DNA of 64,000 nucleotides from Hyphomicrobium_A sp044507625 (GCA_044507625.1 JBIQJE010000002.1:248001-312000), one strand, 5' to 3'; positions 9,891 to 18,302 are shown, numbered from the stretch's first letter. Program-made: numbers and translations. The notes: generated from the sequence alone by a model not told the origin.

Positions 9891-10675
9891 TGGGTCAGAA
9901 GGTCAATCCGGTCGGGCTGCGCGTCGGCGTCAACCGCACCTGGGACAGCCGCTGGTTCGCCGGCCGTGGCGAGTATGGCAAGCTGCTCCACGAAGACATG
10001 CGCATGCGCGACCACATCCTTCAGCAGCGCCGCCAGGCCGGCATTGCGAAGGTCGTGATCGAGCGCCCGCACAAGAAGTGCCGCGTGACGGTTCACACCG
10101 CACGTCCCGGCGTTCTGATCGGCAAGAAGGGCGCCGACATCGAGAAGCTGCGCAGCCAGCTCGCGCGCTTCACCAGCTCGGAAGTGCACCTCAACATCGT
10201 TGAGATCCGCAAGCCCGAGATCGATGCTACGCTCGTCGCCGAGACGATCGCCCAGCAGCTCGAGCGGCGCGTAGCATTCCGCCGCGCGATGAAGCGCGCC
10301 GTGCAGTCCGCGCTGCGCCTCGGCGCGCTCGGCATCCGGATCAACGTTGCCGGCCGCCTCGGTGGCGCAGAGATTGCGCGCACCGAATGGTATCGCGAGG
10401 GCCGCGTTCCGCTGCATACGCTGCGTGCCGACATTGACTTCGGCTACGGCGTTGCGCGTACGGCCTACGGCATCATCGGCATCAAGGTCTGGATCTTCAA
10501 GGGCGAGATCATCGAGCACGATCCGATGGCCTCCGAGCGGAAGAACACTGAGCTGCAGGAGAGCGGCGGCGGGCGTCCGCGCCGGGACGGCGACCGCGAC
10601 CGCGGTGAGCGTCGCGAGCGTCGCGAGGCGGCTCCGGCGGCTGCCCCCGAGGCCGAAGGCACAGAGAAAGCGTGA
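9890..10675 (+). CDS. rpsC: 30S ribosomal protein S3 with charged C-terminal tail
   Basis: S3, 261 residues, lies at the mRNA entry tunnel and carries helicase activity with S4. It begins MGQKVNPVGLRVGVNRTWDS, contains the KH motif VLIGKKGADIEKLRSQL and the ARTEWYREGRVPLHTLRADI block. The last ~45 residues are rich in Arg, Glu, Asp, Gly and Ala, a tail longer than in E. coli (233 residues) but commonly seen in alphaproteobacteria. The ATG overlaps the rplV stop (TAATG), implying coupling. Confidence 0.97.
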   Translation: MGQKVNPVGLRVGVNRTWDSRWFAGRGEYGKLLHEDMRMRDHILQQRRQAGIAKVVIERPHKKCRVTVHTARPGVLIGKKGADIEKLRSQLARFTSSEVHLNIVEIRKPEIDATLVAETIAQQLERRVAFRRAMKRAVQSALRLGALGIRINVAGRLGGAEIARTEWYREGRVPLHTLRADIDFGYGVARTAYGIIGIKVWIFKGEIIEHDPMASERKNTELQESGGGRPRRDGDRDRGERRERREAAPAAAPEAEGTEKA

Positions 10676-10710
10676 GGCAGCGCGTTTTGCGCTGACAAGG
10701 ACGAAACGAA

Positions 10711-11121
10711 ATGCTGCAACCGAAACGCACAAAGCACCGCAAGGCATTCAAGGGCCGCATCCACGGCGCCGCCAAGGGTGGCACGGCGCTCAACTTCGGC
10801 TCGCACGGCCTCAAGGCGGTCGAGCCCGAGCGCATCACCGCCCGGCAGATCGAGGCTGCTCGCCGCGCCATCACGCGTCATATGAAGCGTGCCGGCCGCG
10901 TGTGGATCCGCATTTTCCCGGATTTGCCGGTGACCAAGAAGCCCGCCGAAGTCCGCATGGGCTCGGGCAAGGGTTCGCCTGAGCTGTGGTGCGCGCGCGT
11001 CAAGCCGGGCCGCATCATGTTCGAGTTGGACGGCGTGCCGGATCAGATTGCGCGCGAAGCGCTGGTGCTTGGCGCGGCCAAGCTGCCGATCAAGACGCGC
11101 ATCGTTACGCGTATCGGCTGA
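10711..11121 (+). CDS. rplP: 50S ribosomal protein L16
   Basis: L16, 136 residues, contacts the A-site tRNA elbow on the 50S. MLQPKRTKHRKAFKGRIHGA and the segment RVWIRIFPDLPVTKKPAEVR followed by MGSGKGSPELW are diagnostic. The Arg equivalent to the RoxA/YcfD hydroxylation site lies in this region (PELWCARVKPGRI follows). Normal length; 35 bases after rpsC and 31 bases before rpmC. Confidence 0.98.
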   Translation: MLQPKRTKHRKAFKGRIHGAAKGGTALNFGSHGLKAVEPERITARQIEAARRAITRHMKRAGRVWIRIFPDLPVTKKPAEVRMGSGKGSPELWCARVKPGRIMFELDGVPDQIAREALVLGAAKLPIKTRIVTRIG

Positions 11122-11152
11122 GCACCTAAGGGATTTACAAGGAACCAGGACG

Positions 11153-11362
11153 ATGAAGGCGGAAGGGTTTCGGGACATGACGCTCGACCAGCTGGATGAC
11201 CAGCTGCAAAAGCTCAAGAAGGAGCAGTTCAACCTGCGCTTCCAGCGGGCTTCGGGCCAGCTCGAGAATACCTCGCGTGTGCGCACGGTGCGCCGTGATA
11301 TCGCCCGCTTGCTGACCGTTGCGCGCCAGAAGCGCGCCGGCGGCACCAAGAGCGCAGGCTAA
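11153..11362 (+). CDS. rpmC: 50S ribosomal protein L29
   Basis: L29, 69 residues, is a small helical protein near the tunnel exit. The ATG at 11153 gives MKAEGFRDMTLDQLDDQLQK and the conserved QFNLRFQRASGQLENTSRVR core. GGAACCAGGA precedes this start, whereas the open frame reaching back to 11048 overlaps rplP and is not supported. Situated between rplP and rpsQ as usual. Confidence 0.97.
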   Translation: MKAEGFRDMTLDQLDDQLQKLKKEQFNLRFQRASGQLENTSRVRTVRRDIARLLTVARQKRAGGTKSAG

Positions 11363-11374
11363 GGAGTAGTTCGA

Positions 11375-11611
11375 ATGCCGAAACGCGTGCTGCAGGGCGT
11401 TGTCGTCTCCGACAAGAACGACAAGACGGTTGTGGTTGAGGTCGAGCGTCGCTACACCCACCCGCTGTTCAAGAAGACGGTGCGCCGCACCAAGAAGTAC
11501 CACGCCCACGACGAGAAGAACGCTTTCAAGATCGGCGACCGTGTCGAGATTGTGGAAAGTGCTCCGATCTCGAAGAACAAGCGTTGGGTTGTTCTGACCG
11601 ACGCGGGTTGA
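11375..11611 (+). CDS. rpsQ: 30S ribosomal protein S17
   Basis: S17, 78 residues, is a primary 16S rRNA-binding OB-fold protein. MPKRVLQGVVVSDKNDKTVV, the KKTVRRTKKYHAHDE segment and GDRVEIVESAPISKNKRW are all conserved. It starts 12 bases after rpmC with AAGGAG as ribosome binding site. The gap of 86 bases to rplN corresponds to the S10/spc operon boundary of E. coli, but no clear promoter or terminator was seen in it. Confidence 0.98.
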   Translation: MPKRVLQGVVVSDKNDKTVVVEVERRYTHPLFKKTVRRTKKYHAHDEKNAFKIGDRVEIVESAPISKNKRWVVLTDAG

Positions 11612-11697
11612 TCCGGGCGGGAAGATTTTAGCGCGGATTTACGTCCGCCGAACGATGCAAGGTCGCCCCAGGGCGGGAGTTTGAAAGGGAAGCCGCG

Positions 11698-12066
11698 ATG
11701 ATCCAGATGGAGACCAATCTCGACGTCGCTGACAATTCGGGCGCGCGCCGCGTTCAGTGCATCAAAGTGCTGGGCGGCTCGAAGCGCAAGTACGCGACCG
11801 TGGGCGACATCATCGTCGTTTCGGTCAAGGAAGCCATTCCGAAGGGTCGCGTGAAAAAGGGCCAGGTTATGAAGGCCGTCGTCGTCCGTACCGCGAAGGG
11901 CGTCCGCCGCCCCGACGGTTCGCTGATCCGCTTCGACCGCAACGCGGCCGTGCTGATCAACGCCCAGGGCGAGCCGGTCGGCACCCGCATCTTCGGGCCG
12001 GTGACCCGTGAGCTGAGGGCCAAGAACCACATGAAGATCGTTTCGCTCGCTCCGGAGGTGCTGTAA
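11698..12066 (+). CDS. rplN: 50S ribosomal protein L14
   Basis: L14, 122 residues, forms an intersubunit bridge with the 30S and is the site of RsfS silencing in other bacteria. MIQMETNLDVADNSGARRVQ and the RPDGSLIRFDRNAAVLIN block identify it. GAAAGGGAAG precedes the ATG. First gene of the spc-type block; its stop overlaps the rplX start (TAATG). Confidence 0.98.
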   Translation: MIQMETNLDVADNSGARRVQCIKVLGGSKRKYATVGDIIVVSVKEAIPKGRVKKGQVMKAVVVRTAKGVRRPDGSLIRFDRNAAVLINAQGEPVGTRIFGPVTRELRAKNHMKIVSLAPEVL

Positions 12067-12389
12067 TGGCCTCGCTGAAGTTCAAGAAGGGCGACCACGT
12101 GATCGTGATCGCCGGCCGCGATAAAGGCAAGCACGGCGAGGTGGTGACGATGCTCCCCCGCGAGCAGCGCGCCATCGTCCGCGGCGTCAACGTTGTGCGC
12201 CGGCACCAGAAGCAGACGGCTTCGCAGGAGGGCGGCATCATTTCCAAGGAAGCGCCGATCCACCTTTCGAATCTGGCGCTCGAGGACCCGAAGGACGGCA
12301 AGCCGACCCGCGTTGGTTTCAAGTTCCTCGAGGACGGCAAGAAGGTTCGCTTCGCCAAGCGCTCGGGCGAAGTCATTCCGGAGAGATAA
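12066..12389 (+). CDS. rplX: 50S ribosomal protein L24
   Basis: L24, 107 residues, is an assembly-initiating KOW-domain protein. The KOW motif is KKGDHVIVIAGRDKGKHGEV near the N-terminus; the rest contains the usual IVRGVNVVRRHQK segment and the PIHLSNLALEDPKDGKPTRV block. Translation is coupled to rplN by a TAATG overlap. Length is normal. It is followed six bases later by rplE. Confidence 0.98.
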   Translation: MASLKFKKGDHVIVIAGRDKGKHGEVVTMLPREQRAIVRGVNVVRRHQKQTASQEGGIISKEAPIHLSNLALEDPKDGKPTRVGFKFLEDGKKVRFAKRSGEVIPER

Positions 12390-12395
12390 TGAGCC

Positions 12396-13070
12396 ATGGC
12401 TGAGAAACAAAAAGGGCCGAAGGCCGGTGCCAAGGACGGCGCCCAGAAGGCCAAAGGCGCCAAGGCTGACAAGCAGGCCGCGGCTTCGAAGGAGCCGCGC
12501 GCGCCCGCAAAGCCGCGCCCGGCCGATTACAAGCCACGTTTGAAGACGCACTACGAAAAGGTGGTGCGTGACGCTCTGCAGAAGAAGTTCGAGTACGCGA
12601 ACTGCATGCAGGTGCCCAAGCTCGAGAAGATCGTGCTCAACATGGGTGTCGGCGAGGCCGTCAACGACCGCAAGAAGGTGGAGAACGCCGCCGGCGATCT
12701 CGCGCTCATCTCCGGTCAGCGTCCGGTTCAGACCCGCTCGCGCAAGGCCATCGCGACCTACAAGCTGCGCGAAGGCATGCCGATCGGCGCCAAGGTGACA
12801 CTGCGCGGGGACCGTATGTACGAGTTCCTCGACCGTCTCGTCACCATCGCGCTGCCGCGCGTGAAGGACTTCCGGGGCCTCAACCCGAAGAGCTTCGACG
12901 GTCGCGGCAACTATGCCTGCGGTCTCAAGGAGCACATCGTGTTTCCCGAGATCGACTACGACAAGGTCGATCAGATCTGGGGCATGGACATCATCGTTTG
13001 TACGTCGGCCAAAACCGACGACGAAGCACGCGAGCTTCTGCGCGGCTTCAACTTCCCGTTTCGCAGCTAG
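12396..13070 (+). CDS. rplE: 50S ribosomal protein L5 with Lys/Ala-rich N-terminal extension
   Basis: L5, 224 residues, binds 5S rRNA and contacts the P-site tRNA. The core begins near residue 42 (RPADYKPRLKTHYEKVV) and continues with PKLEKIVLNMGVGEAVNDRK and the FPEIDYDKVDQIWGMDI block. Ahead of it are about 41 residues made mostly of Lys, Ala, Gly and Gln. Typical L5 has about 180-187 residues. The ATG at 12396 has GGAGAGA upstream, and the extension is the only place to start near a ribosome binding site, so it looks genuine. Confidence 0.94.
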   Translation: MAEKQKGPKAGAKDGAQKAKGAKADKQAAASKEPRAPAKPRPADYKPRLKTHYEKVVRDALQKKFEYANCMQVPKLEKIVLNMGVGEAVNDRKKVENAAGDLALISGQRPVQTRSRKAIATYKLREGMPIGAKVTLRGDRMYEFLDRLVTIALPRVKDFRGLNPKSFDGRGNYACGLKEHIVFPEIDYDKVDQIWGMDIIVCTSAKTDDEARELLRGFNFPFRS

Positions 13071-13111
13071 AGGACCTCGGGATATCCCCGAAAGGCCTTT
13101 GGAGGATTTAG

Positions 13112-13417
13112 ATGGCTAAGACGAGCTCGGTAGAGAAGAACAAGATGCGGCGCAAGCTGGCAGCCCAATCGGCTGAGAAGCGCAAGCGCCTCAAGGCAAT
13201 CGCCAACGATCTGAAGCGTCCGGCGGAAGAGCGTTTTGCCGCCCGCATCAAGCTGGCCGAAATGCCGCGCAATTCTTCTCCGACGCGCATCCGCAACCGT
13301 TGCGAGCTGACGGGCCGTGCGCGCGGCTACTATCGCAAGCTCAGAATGTGCCGCAACCAGCTCCGCGATCTCGCGAGCCAGGGGCTGATCCCCGGCATGA
13401 CGAAGTCGAGCTGGTAA
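13112..13417 (+). CDS. rpsN: 30S ribosomal protein S14
   Basis: S14, 101 residues, is a 30S head protein. It is the long zinc-free type: MAKTSSVEKNKMRRKLAAQS, then RFAARIKLAEMPRNSSPTRI and RNRCELTGRARGYYRKLRMC, without the CXXC pairs of the short form. GGAGGATTTAG precedes the ATG. Lies between rplE and rpsH in the spc block. Confidence 0.98.
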   Translation: MAKTSSVEKNKMRRKLAAQSAEKRKRLKAIANDLKRPAEERFAARIKLAEMPRNSSPTRIRNRCELTGRARGYYRKLRMCRNQLRDLASQGLIPGMTKSSW

Positions 13418-13431
13418 GGGAGACGACGACT

Positions 13432-13830
13432 ATGGCGATCAACGATCCCTTGGGCGACATGCTGACCCGCATCCGCAATGCTCAGATGCGGCGGCGTCCG
13501 AAAGTCATCACGCCGGCCTCCAACATTCGCGCGCGCGTTCTCGACGTGCTCGAGGAGGAAGGCTACATTCGCGGCTATGCGCGCGTCGAGCAGAAGGGCG
13601 TTCTGCCGACCTTCGAGATCGAGCTCAAGTACTACAACGGGCAGCCGGCGATCCGCGAGATCAAGCGCGTGTCGACACCCGGCCGGCGCGTTTATTCGCC
13701 AGTGCGTGATCTGCCTACCGTGGCCAACGGCCTCGGTGTCGCGATTCTCTCGACGTCCAAGGGCGTGATGTCCGACGCTAAGGCGCGCGAGCAGAACGTC
13801 GGCGGGGAGATCCTCTGCAACATCTTCTAA
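13432..13830 (+). CDS. rpsH: 30S ribosomal protein S8
   Basis: S8, 132 residues, binds 16S rRNA helix 21 and in E. coli represses the spc operon. The ATG at 13432 gives MAINDPLGDMLTRIRNAQMR, with GGGAGACGACGACT just upstream; the open frame reaching back to 13300 overlaps rpsN in another frame and is not used. The C-terminal part has GVAILSTSKGVMSDAKAREQ and VGGEILCNIF. Normal length. Confidence 0.98.
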   Translation: MAINDPLGDMLTRIRNAQMRRRPKVITPASNIRARVLDVLEEEGYIRGYARVEQKGVLPTFEIELKYYNGQPAIREIKRVSTPGRRVYSPVRDLPTVANGLGVAILSTSKGVMSDAKAREQNVGGEILCNIF

Positions 13831-13880
13831 CTTGCAGCTCGCCACGGGCGAGCGGCAGGCAACAGGGTTTCGGAACGACC

Positions 13881-14420
13881 ATGTCACGTATCGGCAAAAG
13901 AGCAGTCCCGGTCCCGTCCAATGTGACGGCGACGATCAGCGGGCGAGAGGTCAAGGTCAAGGGACCGAAGGGCGAGCTTTCGTTCACGGTGCCCGAGAAG
14001 ATCAAGGTCGAGAAGACGGACGACGGCATCGTCGTGACGCCCGTCGACGAGAGCAAGATGGCGCGCTCTATGTGGGGCATGTCACGCACGATGATCTCGA
14101 ACCTCATCGTCGGCGTCACGGATGGCTATTCCCAGACGCTGGAGATTCAAGGCGTCGGTTTCCGTGCCGCCATGAAGGGCAAGGATCTGCAGCTGCACAT
14201 TGGCTTCAGCCATGATGTGGTCCATCAGATCCCCGCGGGCGTGGATGTGAAGGTTTCCGGCGCGAAGCAGGAAATCATCACGATCACCGGCATCGACCGT
14301 CAGCTCATCGGCCAGGTGGCCGCAAACATCCGTGCCTCGCGGCCGCCGGAGCCCTACCAGGGCAAGGGCATCCGTTATCAGGGCGAATACATCTTCCGCA
14401 AGGAAGGCAAGAAGAAGTAA
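13881..14420 (+). CDS. rplF: 50S ribosomal protein L6
   Basis: L6, 179 residues, lies near the sarcin-ricin loop and the factor-binding site. MSRIGKRAVPVPSNVTATIS, GVTDGYSQTLEIQGVGFRAA and the C-terminal PPEPYQGKGIRYQGEYIFRK segment are diagnostic. It follows rpsH after 50 bases. Typical length. Confidence 0.98.
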   Translation: MSRIGKRAVPVPSNVTATISGREVKVKGPKGELSFTVPEKIKVEKTDDGIVVTPVDESKMARSMWGMSRTMISNLIVGVTDGYSQTLEIQGVGFRAAMKGKDLQLHIGFSHDVVHQIPAGVDVKVSGAKQEIITITGIDRQLIGQVAANIRASRPPEPYQGKGIRYQGEYIFRKEGKKK

Positions 14421-14432
14421 GGACGCCGGCTT

Positions 14433-14801
14433 ATGGCTAACACTGCGCTCAACAAGCTGTTCGACCGGCGCAAGTCTCGCGTCCGTCGTACTCTGAAGGC
14501 GAACGGAAACGGGCGTCCGCGCCTTTCGGTGCACCGTTCGTCGAAGCACATCTACGTGCAGGTGATCGATGACGTCGCCGGCCGGACGGTGGCCGCCGCC
14601 TCCACGCTGGAGAAGGATTTGAAGTCGTCGCTGAAGACGGGCGCCGACACGGCCGCTGCCGCTGCGATCGGCAAGCTCATCGCCGAGCGGGCGATCAAGG
14701 CCGGCGTCAAGGACGTCGTCTTCGATCGCGGCGGCTACATCTATCACGGCCGCGTCAAGGCGCTGGCCGACGCCGCGCGCGAAGGCGGCCTGAACTTTTA
14801 A
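14433..14801 (+). CDS. rplR: 50S ribosomal protein L18
   Basis: L18, 122 residues, binds 5S rRNA together with L5 and L25. The basic N-terminus (FDRRKSRVRRTLKANGNGRP) precedes the conserved RLSVHRSSKHIYVQVIDD block, and the C-terminal DRGGYIYHGRVKALADAARE segment is intact. It starts 12 bases after rplF. Normal length and position. Confidence 0.98.
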   Translation: MANTALNKLFDRRKSRVRRTLKANGNGRPRLSVHRSSKHIYVQVIDDVAGRTVAAASTLEKDLKSSLKTGADTAAAAAIGKLIAERAIKAGVKDVVFDRGGYIYHGRVKALADAAREGGLNF

Positions 14802-14816
14802 GAAGAGGATTGCAAC

Positions 14817-15392
14817 GTGGCACGTTCCCCAGGAAGAGACCGCGGTCGCGATCGCGAAGAGCGTGATAGCGAGTTCACCGAAAAGCTCGTTCACATCAAC
14901 CGCGTCGCCAAGGTGGTGAAGGGCGGTAAGCGTTTCGGCTTTGCAGCACTCGTCGTCGTCGGCGATCTCAAAGGCCGCGTCGGCTTCGGCCACGGCAAGG
15001 CCCGCGAGGTGCCCGAGGCGATCCGCAAGGCCACCGAGGCGGCGAAGCGCTCGCTGCTGCGCGTGCCGCTGCGCGACGCCCGTACGCTCCACCATGACAG
15101 CGAAGGCCGTCACGGCGCCGGCAAGGTCGTGCTGCGCTCCGCCCCTGCCGGTACCGGCGTGATCGCGGGCGGTGCAATGCGCGCCGTGTTCGAAATGCTG
15201 GGTGTGCAGGACGTTGTCGCCAAGTCTCTCGGCTCGGCCAACCCCTACAACGTGATCCGCGCGACCTTCGACGCGCTGAAGCACCAGGAAAACCCGCGGG
15301 CCGTCGCCGCACGCCGGAACAAGAAGGTGAGCGAGATCGTCTCGCGCCGCCGCGATGGTTCGGTTGCCGGCGAGACCGTTGCCGAGGCGTAA
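14817..15392 (+). CDS. rpsE: 30S ribosomal protein S5
   Basis: S5, 191 residues, contributes to decoding fidelity at the back of the 30S. The start is GTG at 14817 after AAGAGGA. S5 motifs are VVKGGKRFGFAALVVVGD, GRVGFGHGKAREVPEAIRKA and the GTGVIAGGAMRAVFEMLGV block. The N-terminus (residues 1-16) is Arg/Asp rich, as often seen in alphaproteobacteria. Sits between rplR and rpmD. Confidence 0.98.
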   Translation: MARSPGRDRGRDREERDSEFTEKLVHINRVAKVVKGGKRFGFAALVVVGDLKGRVGFGHGKAREVPEAIRKATEAAKRSLLRVPLRDARTLHHDSEGRHGAGKVVLRSAPAGTGVIAGGAMRAVFEMLGVQDVVAKSLGSANPYNVIRATFDALKHQENPRAVAARRNKKVSEIVSRRRDGSVAGETVAEA

Positions 15393-15428
15393 TCCGCGCG
15401 GCGATGGCGAACGCAAGGAAGAAGCGAT

Positions 15429-15635
15429 ATGGCTGCCAAGAAGACCATTACCGTCGAGCAGATTGCCAGCGCCAACCGGCGTCCGGCCATTCAGACCCAG
15501 ACCCTGCGTGGCCTGGGCCTCGACAAGCTGCACCGCCAGCGGGAGCTGGAGGATACTCCCGCCGTGCGTGGCATGATCAACTCTATTCCCCACCTTGTGC
15601 GCATCGTCGATGCGCCGGCGGGCAAGAAATCCTGA
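15429..15635 (+). CDS. rpmD: 50S ribosomal protein L30
   Basis: L30, 68 residues, is a small 50S protein. It contains the family pattern NRRPAIQTQTLRGLGLDKLH followed by RGMINSIPHLVRIVD. The ATG at 15429 follows GAAGAAGCGAT. It has the short N-terminal extension (AAKKTITVEQIAS) usual in alphaproteobacteria. Sits between rpsE and rplO. Confidence 0.97.
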   Translation: MAAKKTITVEQIASANRRPAIQTQTLRGLGLDKLHRQRELEDTPAVRGMINSIPHLVRIVDAPAGKKS

Positions 15636-15649
15636 GGAGCTAGGGTCCG

Positions 15650-16204
15650 ATGCGGCTCAACGAAATCAAGGACAAGCACGGTGCGCGCAAAGAGCGTGTG
15701 CGTATCGGGCGTGGCATCGGCTCGGGCGTCGGCAAGACGGGCGGCCGCGGCGGCAAGGGCCAGACTGCGCGTTCGGGCGTCGCGATCGGCGGTTTCGAGG
15801 GCGGCCAGATGCCGCTCCATCGCCGTCTGCCCAAACGCGGCTTCAACAAGTGGAACCGCAAGGACTACAACGAGATCAACGTCGGCCTGCTGCAGAAGGC
15901 CGTCGACGACAAGCGTATCGACGCCGGCAAGACCGTTGACGTCGCGGCCCTCGTCGAGGCCGGCATCCTGCGCCGTCCCAAGGACGGCCTGCGTCTGCTC
16001 GGCTCGGGCGAGATCACGGCGAAGCTGAACCTCACCGTCGACCACGCCTCGGCAACCGCCAAGGCCGCCGTCGAGAAGGCGGGCGGCTCGATCACCGTGA
16101 TCGAGAAGAAGGTTCTGCCGGCCGACGAGGCCAAGCGCCAGAAGACCGCGGCCAAGAAGAATACCGGAACGAACAAGAAGCCCGCTGGGGCGAGCGAGGA
16201 GTAA
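15650..16204 (+). CDS. rplO: 50S ribosomal protein L15
   Basis: L15, 184 residues, is a late-assembly 50S protein with a long basic glycine-rich extension into the rRNA (IGRGIGSGVGKTGGRGGKGQ). The RRLPKRGFNKWNRKDYNEIN segment and the C-terminal globular domain (VEKAGGSITVIEKK) match the family. The last ~25 residues are Lys/Thr/Ala rich, longer than in E. coli (144 residues), another basic tail in this r-protein cluster. The start at 15650 follows GAGGAGCTAGGG. Confidence 0.98.
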   Translation: MRLNEIKDKHGARKERVRIGRGIGSGVGKTGGRGGKGQTARSGVAIGGFEGGQMPLHRRLPKRGFNKWNRKDYNEINVGLLQKAVDDKRIDAGKTVDVAALVEAGILRRPKDGLRLLGSGEITAKLNLTVDHASATAKAAVEKAGGSITVIEKKVLPADEAKRQKTAAKKNTGTNKKPAGASEE

Positions 16205-16217
16205 CCTTGGCGCCGAG

Positions 16218-16249
16218 GCCGCCGGTCGGATGCGATCGGCGGCGGTTTT
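16218..16249 (+). terminator. terminator-like hairpin between rplO and secY
   Basis: GCCGCCG (16218-16224) pairs with CGGCGGC (16237-16243), and the inner GTCG/CGAT extends the stem to 11 pairs closing a 4-base loop. GGTTTTC follows. It sits 13 bases after rplO and about 105 bases before secY. Partial termination could lower secY-adk expression relative to the ribosomal genes. The T tract is short. Confidence 0.5.
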
Positions 16250-16353
16250 CACGAGCGCGGCGTTGCCGCACCCGGGACAGGCTCCCATCTTAGGCGAGGG
16301 GACATCCGAGGGCGGGCCGCCGCCATAGGCGCGAAGGTTGGGAGAAACGAACC

Positions 16354-17712
16354 ATGGTATCCGCTGCCGAGCAGCTTGCCTCCAATCTGAACTTTGGCGC
16401 GTTCGCCAAAGCCGAGGACCTGAAGCGCCGCATCTACTTTACGCTGGCCGCCCTCATCGTCTATCGCTTCGGCACCTTCATTCCGCTGCCGGGCATCAAT
16501 CCGACCGCCTTCGCACAGACCTTCAACGCGAACTCCGCCGGCATCCTGGGCATGTTCAACATGTTCGCGGGCGGCGCGGTGGAGCGTATGGCGATCTTTG
16601 CGCTCAACATCATGCCGTACATCTCGGCGTCGATCATCATGCAGCTCATGAGCTCGATGTCGCCGAAGCTCGAGGCGCTGAAGAAGGAAGGCGAGCAGGG
16701 CCGTAAGCAGATCAACCAGTACACCCGCTACCTGACGGTGGTGCTGGCTGCGTTCCAGGCCTACGGCATCGCCATCGGCCTCGAGGGCTCGCACAGCGCC
16801 GCCGGCCCCGTCGTTATCGAGCCGGGCTGGTTCTTCCGCATCACGACCGTCATCACGCTGGTCGGCGGTACGATGTTCCTGATGTGGCTCGGCGAGCAGA
16901 TCACGCAGCGCGGCGTCGGCAACGGCATCTCGCTCATCATTTTCGCCGGCATCGTCGCGGGGCTTCCCACCGCCATGGTCGGCCTCTTCGAGCTTGCCCG
17001 CACCGGCTCGCTGTCGGTGGGCCTCCTGCTCGCTCTGCTGGGCCTGATGCTCTTCGTCGTCGGCGCGATCGTCTTCATGGAGCGCGCGCAGCGCCGGCTT
17101 CTGATCCAGTATCCGAAGCGACAGGTCGGCAGTCGTATGTTCCAGGGCGATTCCTCGCACCTGCCGCTGAAGCTCAACTCGTCGGGCGTCATTCCGCCGA
17201 TCTTCGCGTCTTCGCTCCTGTTGCTGCCGATCACCGCAGCTCAGTTTACCGCCGGCCAGGGCCCCCAGTGGCTCAACGATATCACGGCGGCGCTCGGAAG
17301 CGGTCAGCCGCTGCATATCCTCGTCTACGTGGCGTTGATCATCTTCTTCGCCTTCTTCTATACGGCGGTGGTGTTCAACCCGAAGGAGACCGCGGACAAC
17401 CTGCGCAAGTACGGTGGCTTCATTCCGGGCATCCGCCCCGGTGACAAGACGGCCGAATACATCGACTACGTCTTGACCCGCATCACCGTCGTTGGCGCCA
17501 TCTACCTCGCCGCGGTCTGCGTGCTGCCGGAAATTCTCATCTCCTACGCCGCCGTGCCGTTCTACTTCGGTGGCACCTCGCTGCTCATCGCCGTGAGCGT
17601 CACCATGGACACCGTGGCACAGGTGCAGAGCCATCTCCTGGCGCACCAGTACGAGGGCCTGATCAAGAAGGCGAAGCTGAGGGGCGCTACGGGACGCGGC
17701 GGCCGCCGATGA
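16354..17712 (+). CDS. secY: preprotein translocase subunit SecY
   Basis: SecY, 452 residues, forms the protein-conducting channel of the Sec translocon with SecE and SecG in the inner membrane. Ten hydrophobic helices are visible, starting at ALIVYRFGTFIPLPGI. The plug region FNMFAGGAVERMAIFALNIM and the cytosolic QVGSRMFQGDSSHLPLKLN loop are characteristic, as is PKETADNLRKYGGFIPGIRP. GGGAGAAACGA precedes the ATG. The stop overlaps the adk start (ATGA), the usual alphaproteobacterial arrangement. Confidence 0.98.
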   Translation: MVSAAEQLASNLNFGAFAKAEDLKRRIYFTLAALIVYRFGTFIPLPGINPTAFAQTFNANSAGILGMFNMFAGGAVERMAIFALNIMPYISASIIMQLMSSMSPKLEALKKEGEQGRKQINQYTRYLTVVLAAFQAYGIAIGLEGSHSAAGPVVIEPGWFFRITTVITLVGGTMFLMWLGEQITQRGVGNGISLIIFAGIVAGLPTAMVGLFELARTGSLSVGLLLALLGLMLFVVGAIVFMERAQRRLLIQYPKRQVGSRMFQGDSSHLPLKLNSSGVIPPIFASSLLLLPITAAQFTAGQGPQWLNDITAALGSGQPLHILVYVALIIFFAFFYTAVVFNPKETADNLRKYGGFIPGIRPGDKTAEYIDYVLTRITVVGAIYLAAVCVLPEILISYAAVPFYFGGTSLLIAVSVTMDTVAQVQSHLLAHQYEGLIKKAKLRGATGRGGRR

Positions 17713-18302
17713 ACCTCATTCTTCTAGGTCCACCCGGCGCCGGCAAGGGCACGCAGGCGGAGGGACTCGCCAAACGGCGCGGGCTCATCCAGCTTTCGAC
17801 CGGCGATATGCTCCGCGAGGCGGTAAAGGCTGGCACGCCCGTAGGGCGCGAGGCGAAGGCGATCATGGAGGCCGGTGGCCTCGTGCCGGACGAGGTGGTC
17901 ATCAAGATCATCGCCGACCGTATCGAGAACCCCGACTGCGCGAACGGCTTCATCCTCGACGGCTTCCCGCGCACTTTGAAGCAGGCCGCTGCGCTCGATG
18001 AGCTGCTGGCGGCACAGGGTAAGAAGCTCAATGCCGTCATCGAGCTGAAAGTCGACGATGGTATTCTGGAATCGCGTATCGAGAACCGCGCGCGGGAGAC
18101 GGCGGCAGCGGGGGGAACGCCCCGCGCCGACGACAATGCCGACGCGTTGCGTAAACGGCTCATGGCCTACTACCGGGAAACAGCCCCGCTCATTGGTTAC
18201 TATTTTGCCAAGGGCAAGCTGCACTCGGTGGACGGCATGGCGCCAATCACCGAGGTTGCGGGGAGCGTGGACGGGGTCCTGTCCTCTCTCGCCGCACCTT
18301 AA
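17709..18302 (+). CDS. adk: adenylate kinase
   Basis: Adenylate kinase, 197 residues, interconverts ATP+AMP and 2 ADP in the cytosol. The P-loop GPPGAGKGTQAEGLAKRRG is at residues ~7-25, the AMP-binding region contains LSTGDMLREAV and DGFPRTLKQAAALDE. It is a short-LID form: between DDGILESRIENRA and the C-terminus there is no Cys4 zinc LID. ATGA overlap with secY implies coupled translation. A promoter-like site for the following alpha operon begins 20 bases after the stop. Confidence 0.98.
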   Translation: MNLILLGPPGAGKGTQAEGLAKRRGLIQLSTGDMLREAVKAGTPVGREAKAIMEAGGLVPDEVVIKIIADRIENPDCANGFILDGFPRTLKQAAALDELLAAQGKKLNAVIELKVDDGILESRIENRARETAAAGGTPRADDNADALRKRLMAYYRETAPLIGYYFAKGKLHSVDGMAPITEVAGSVDGVLSSLAAP

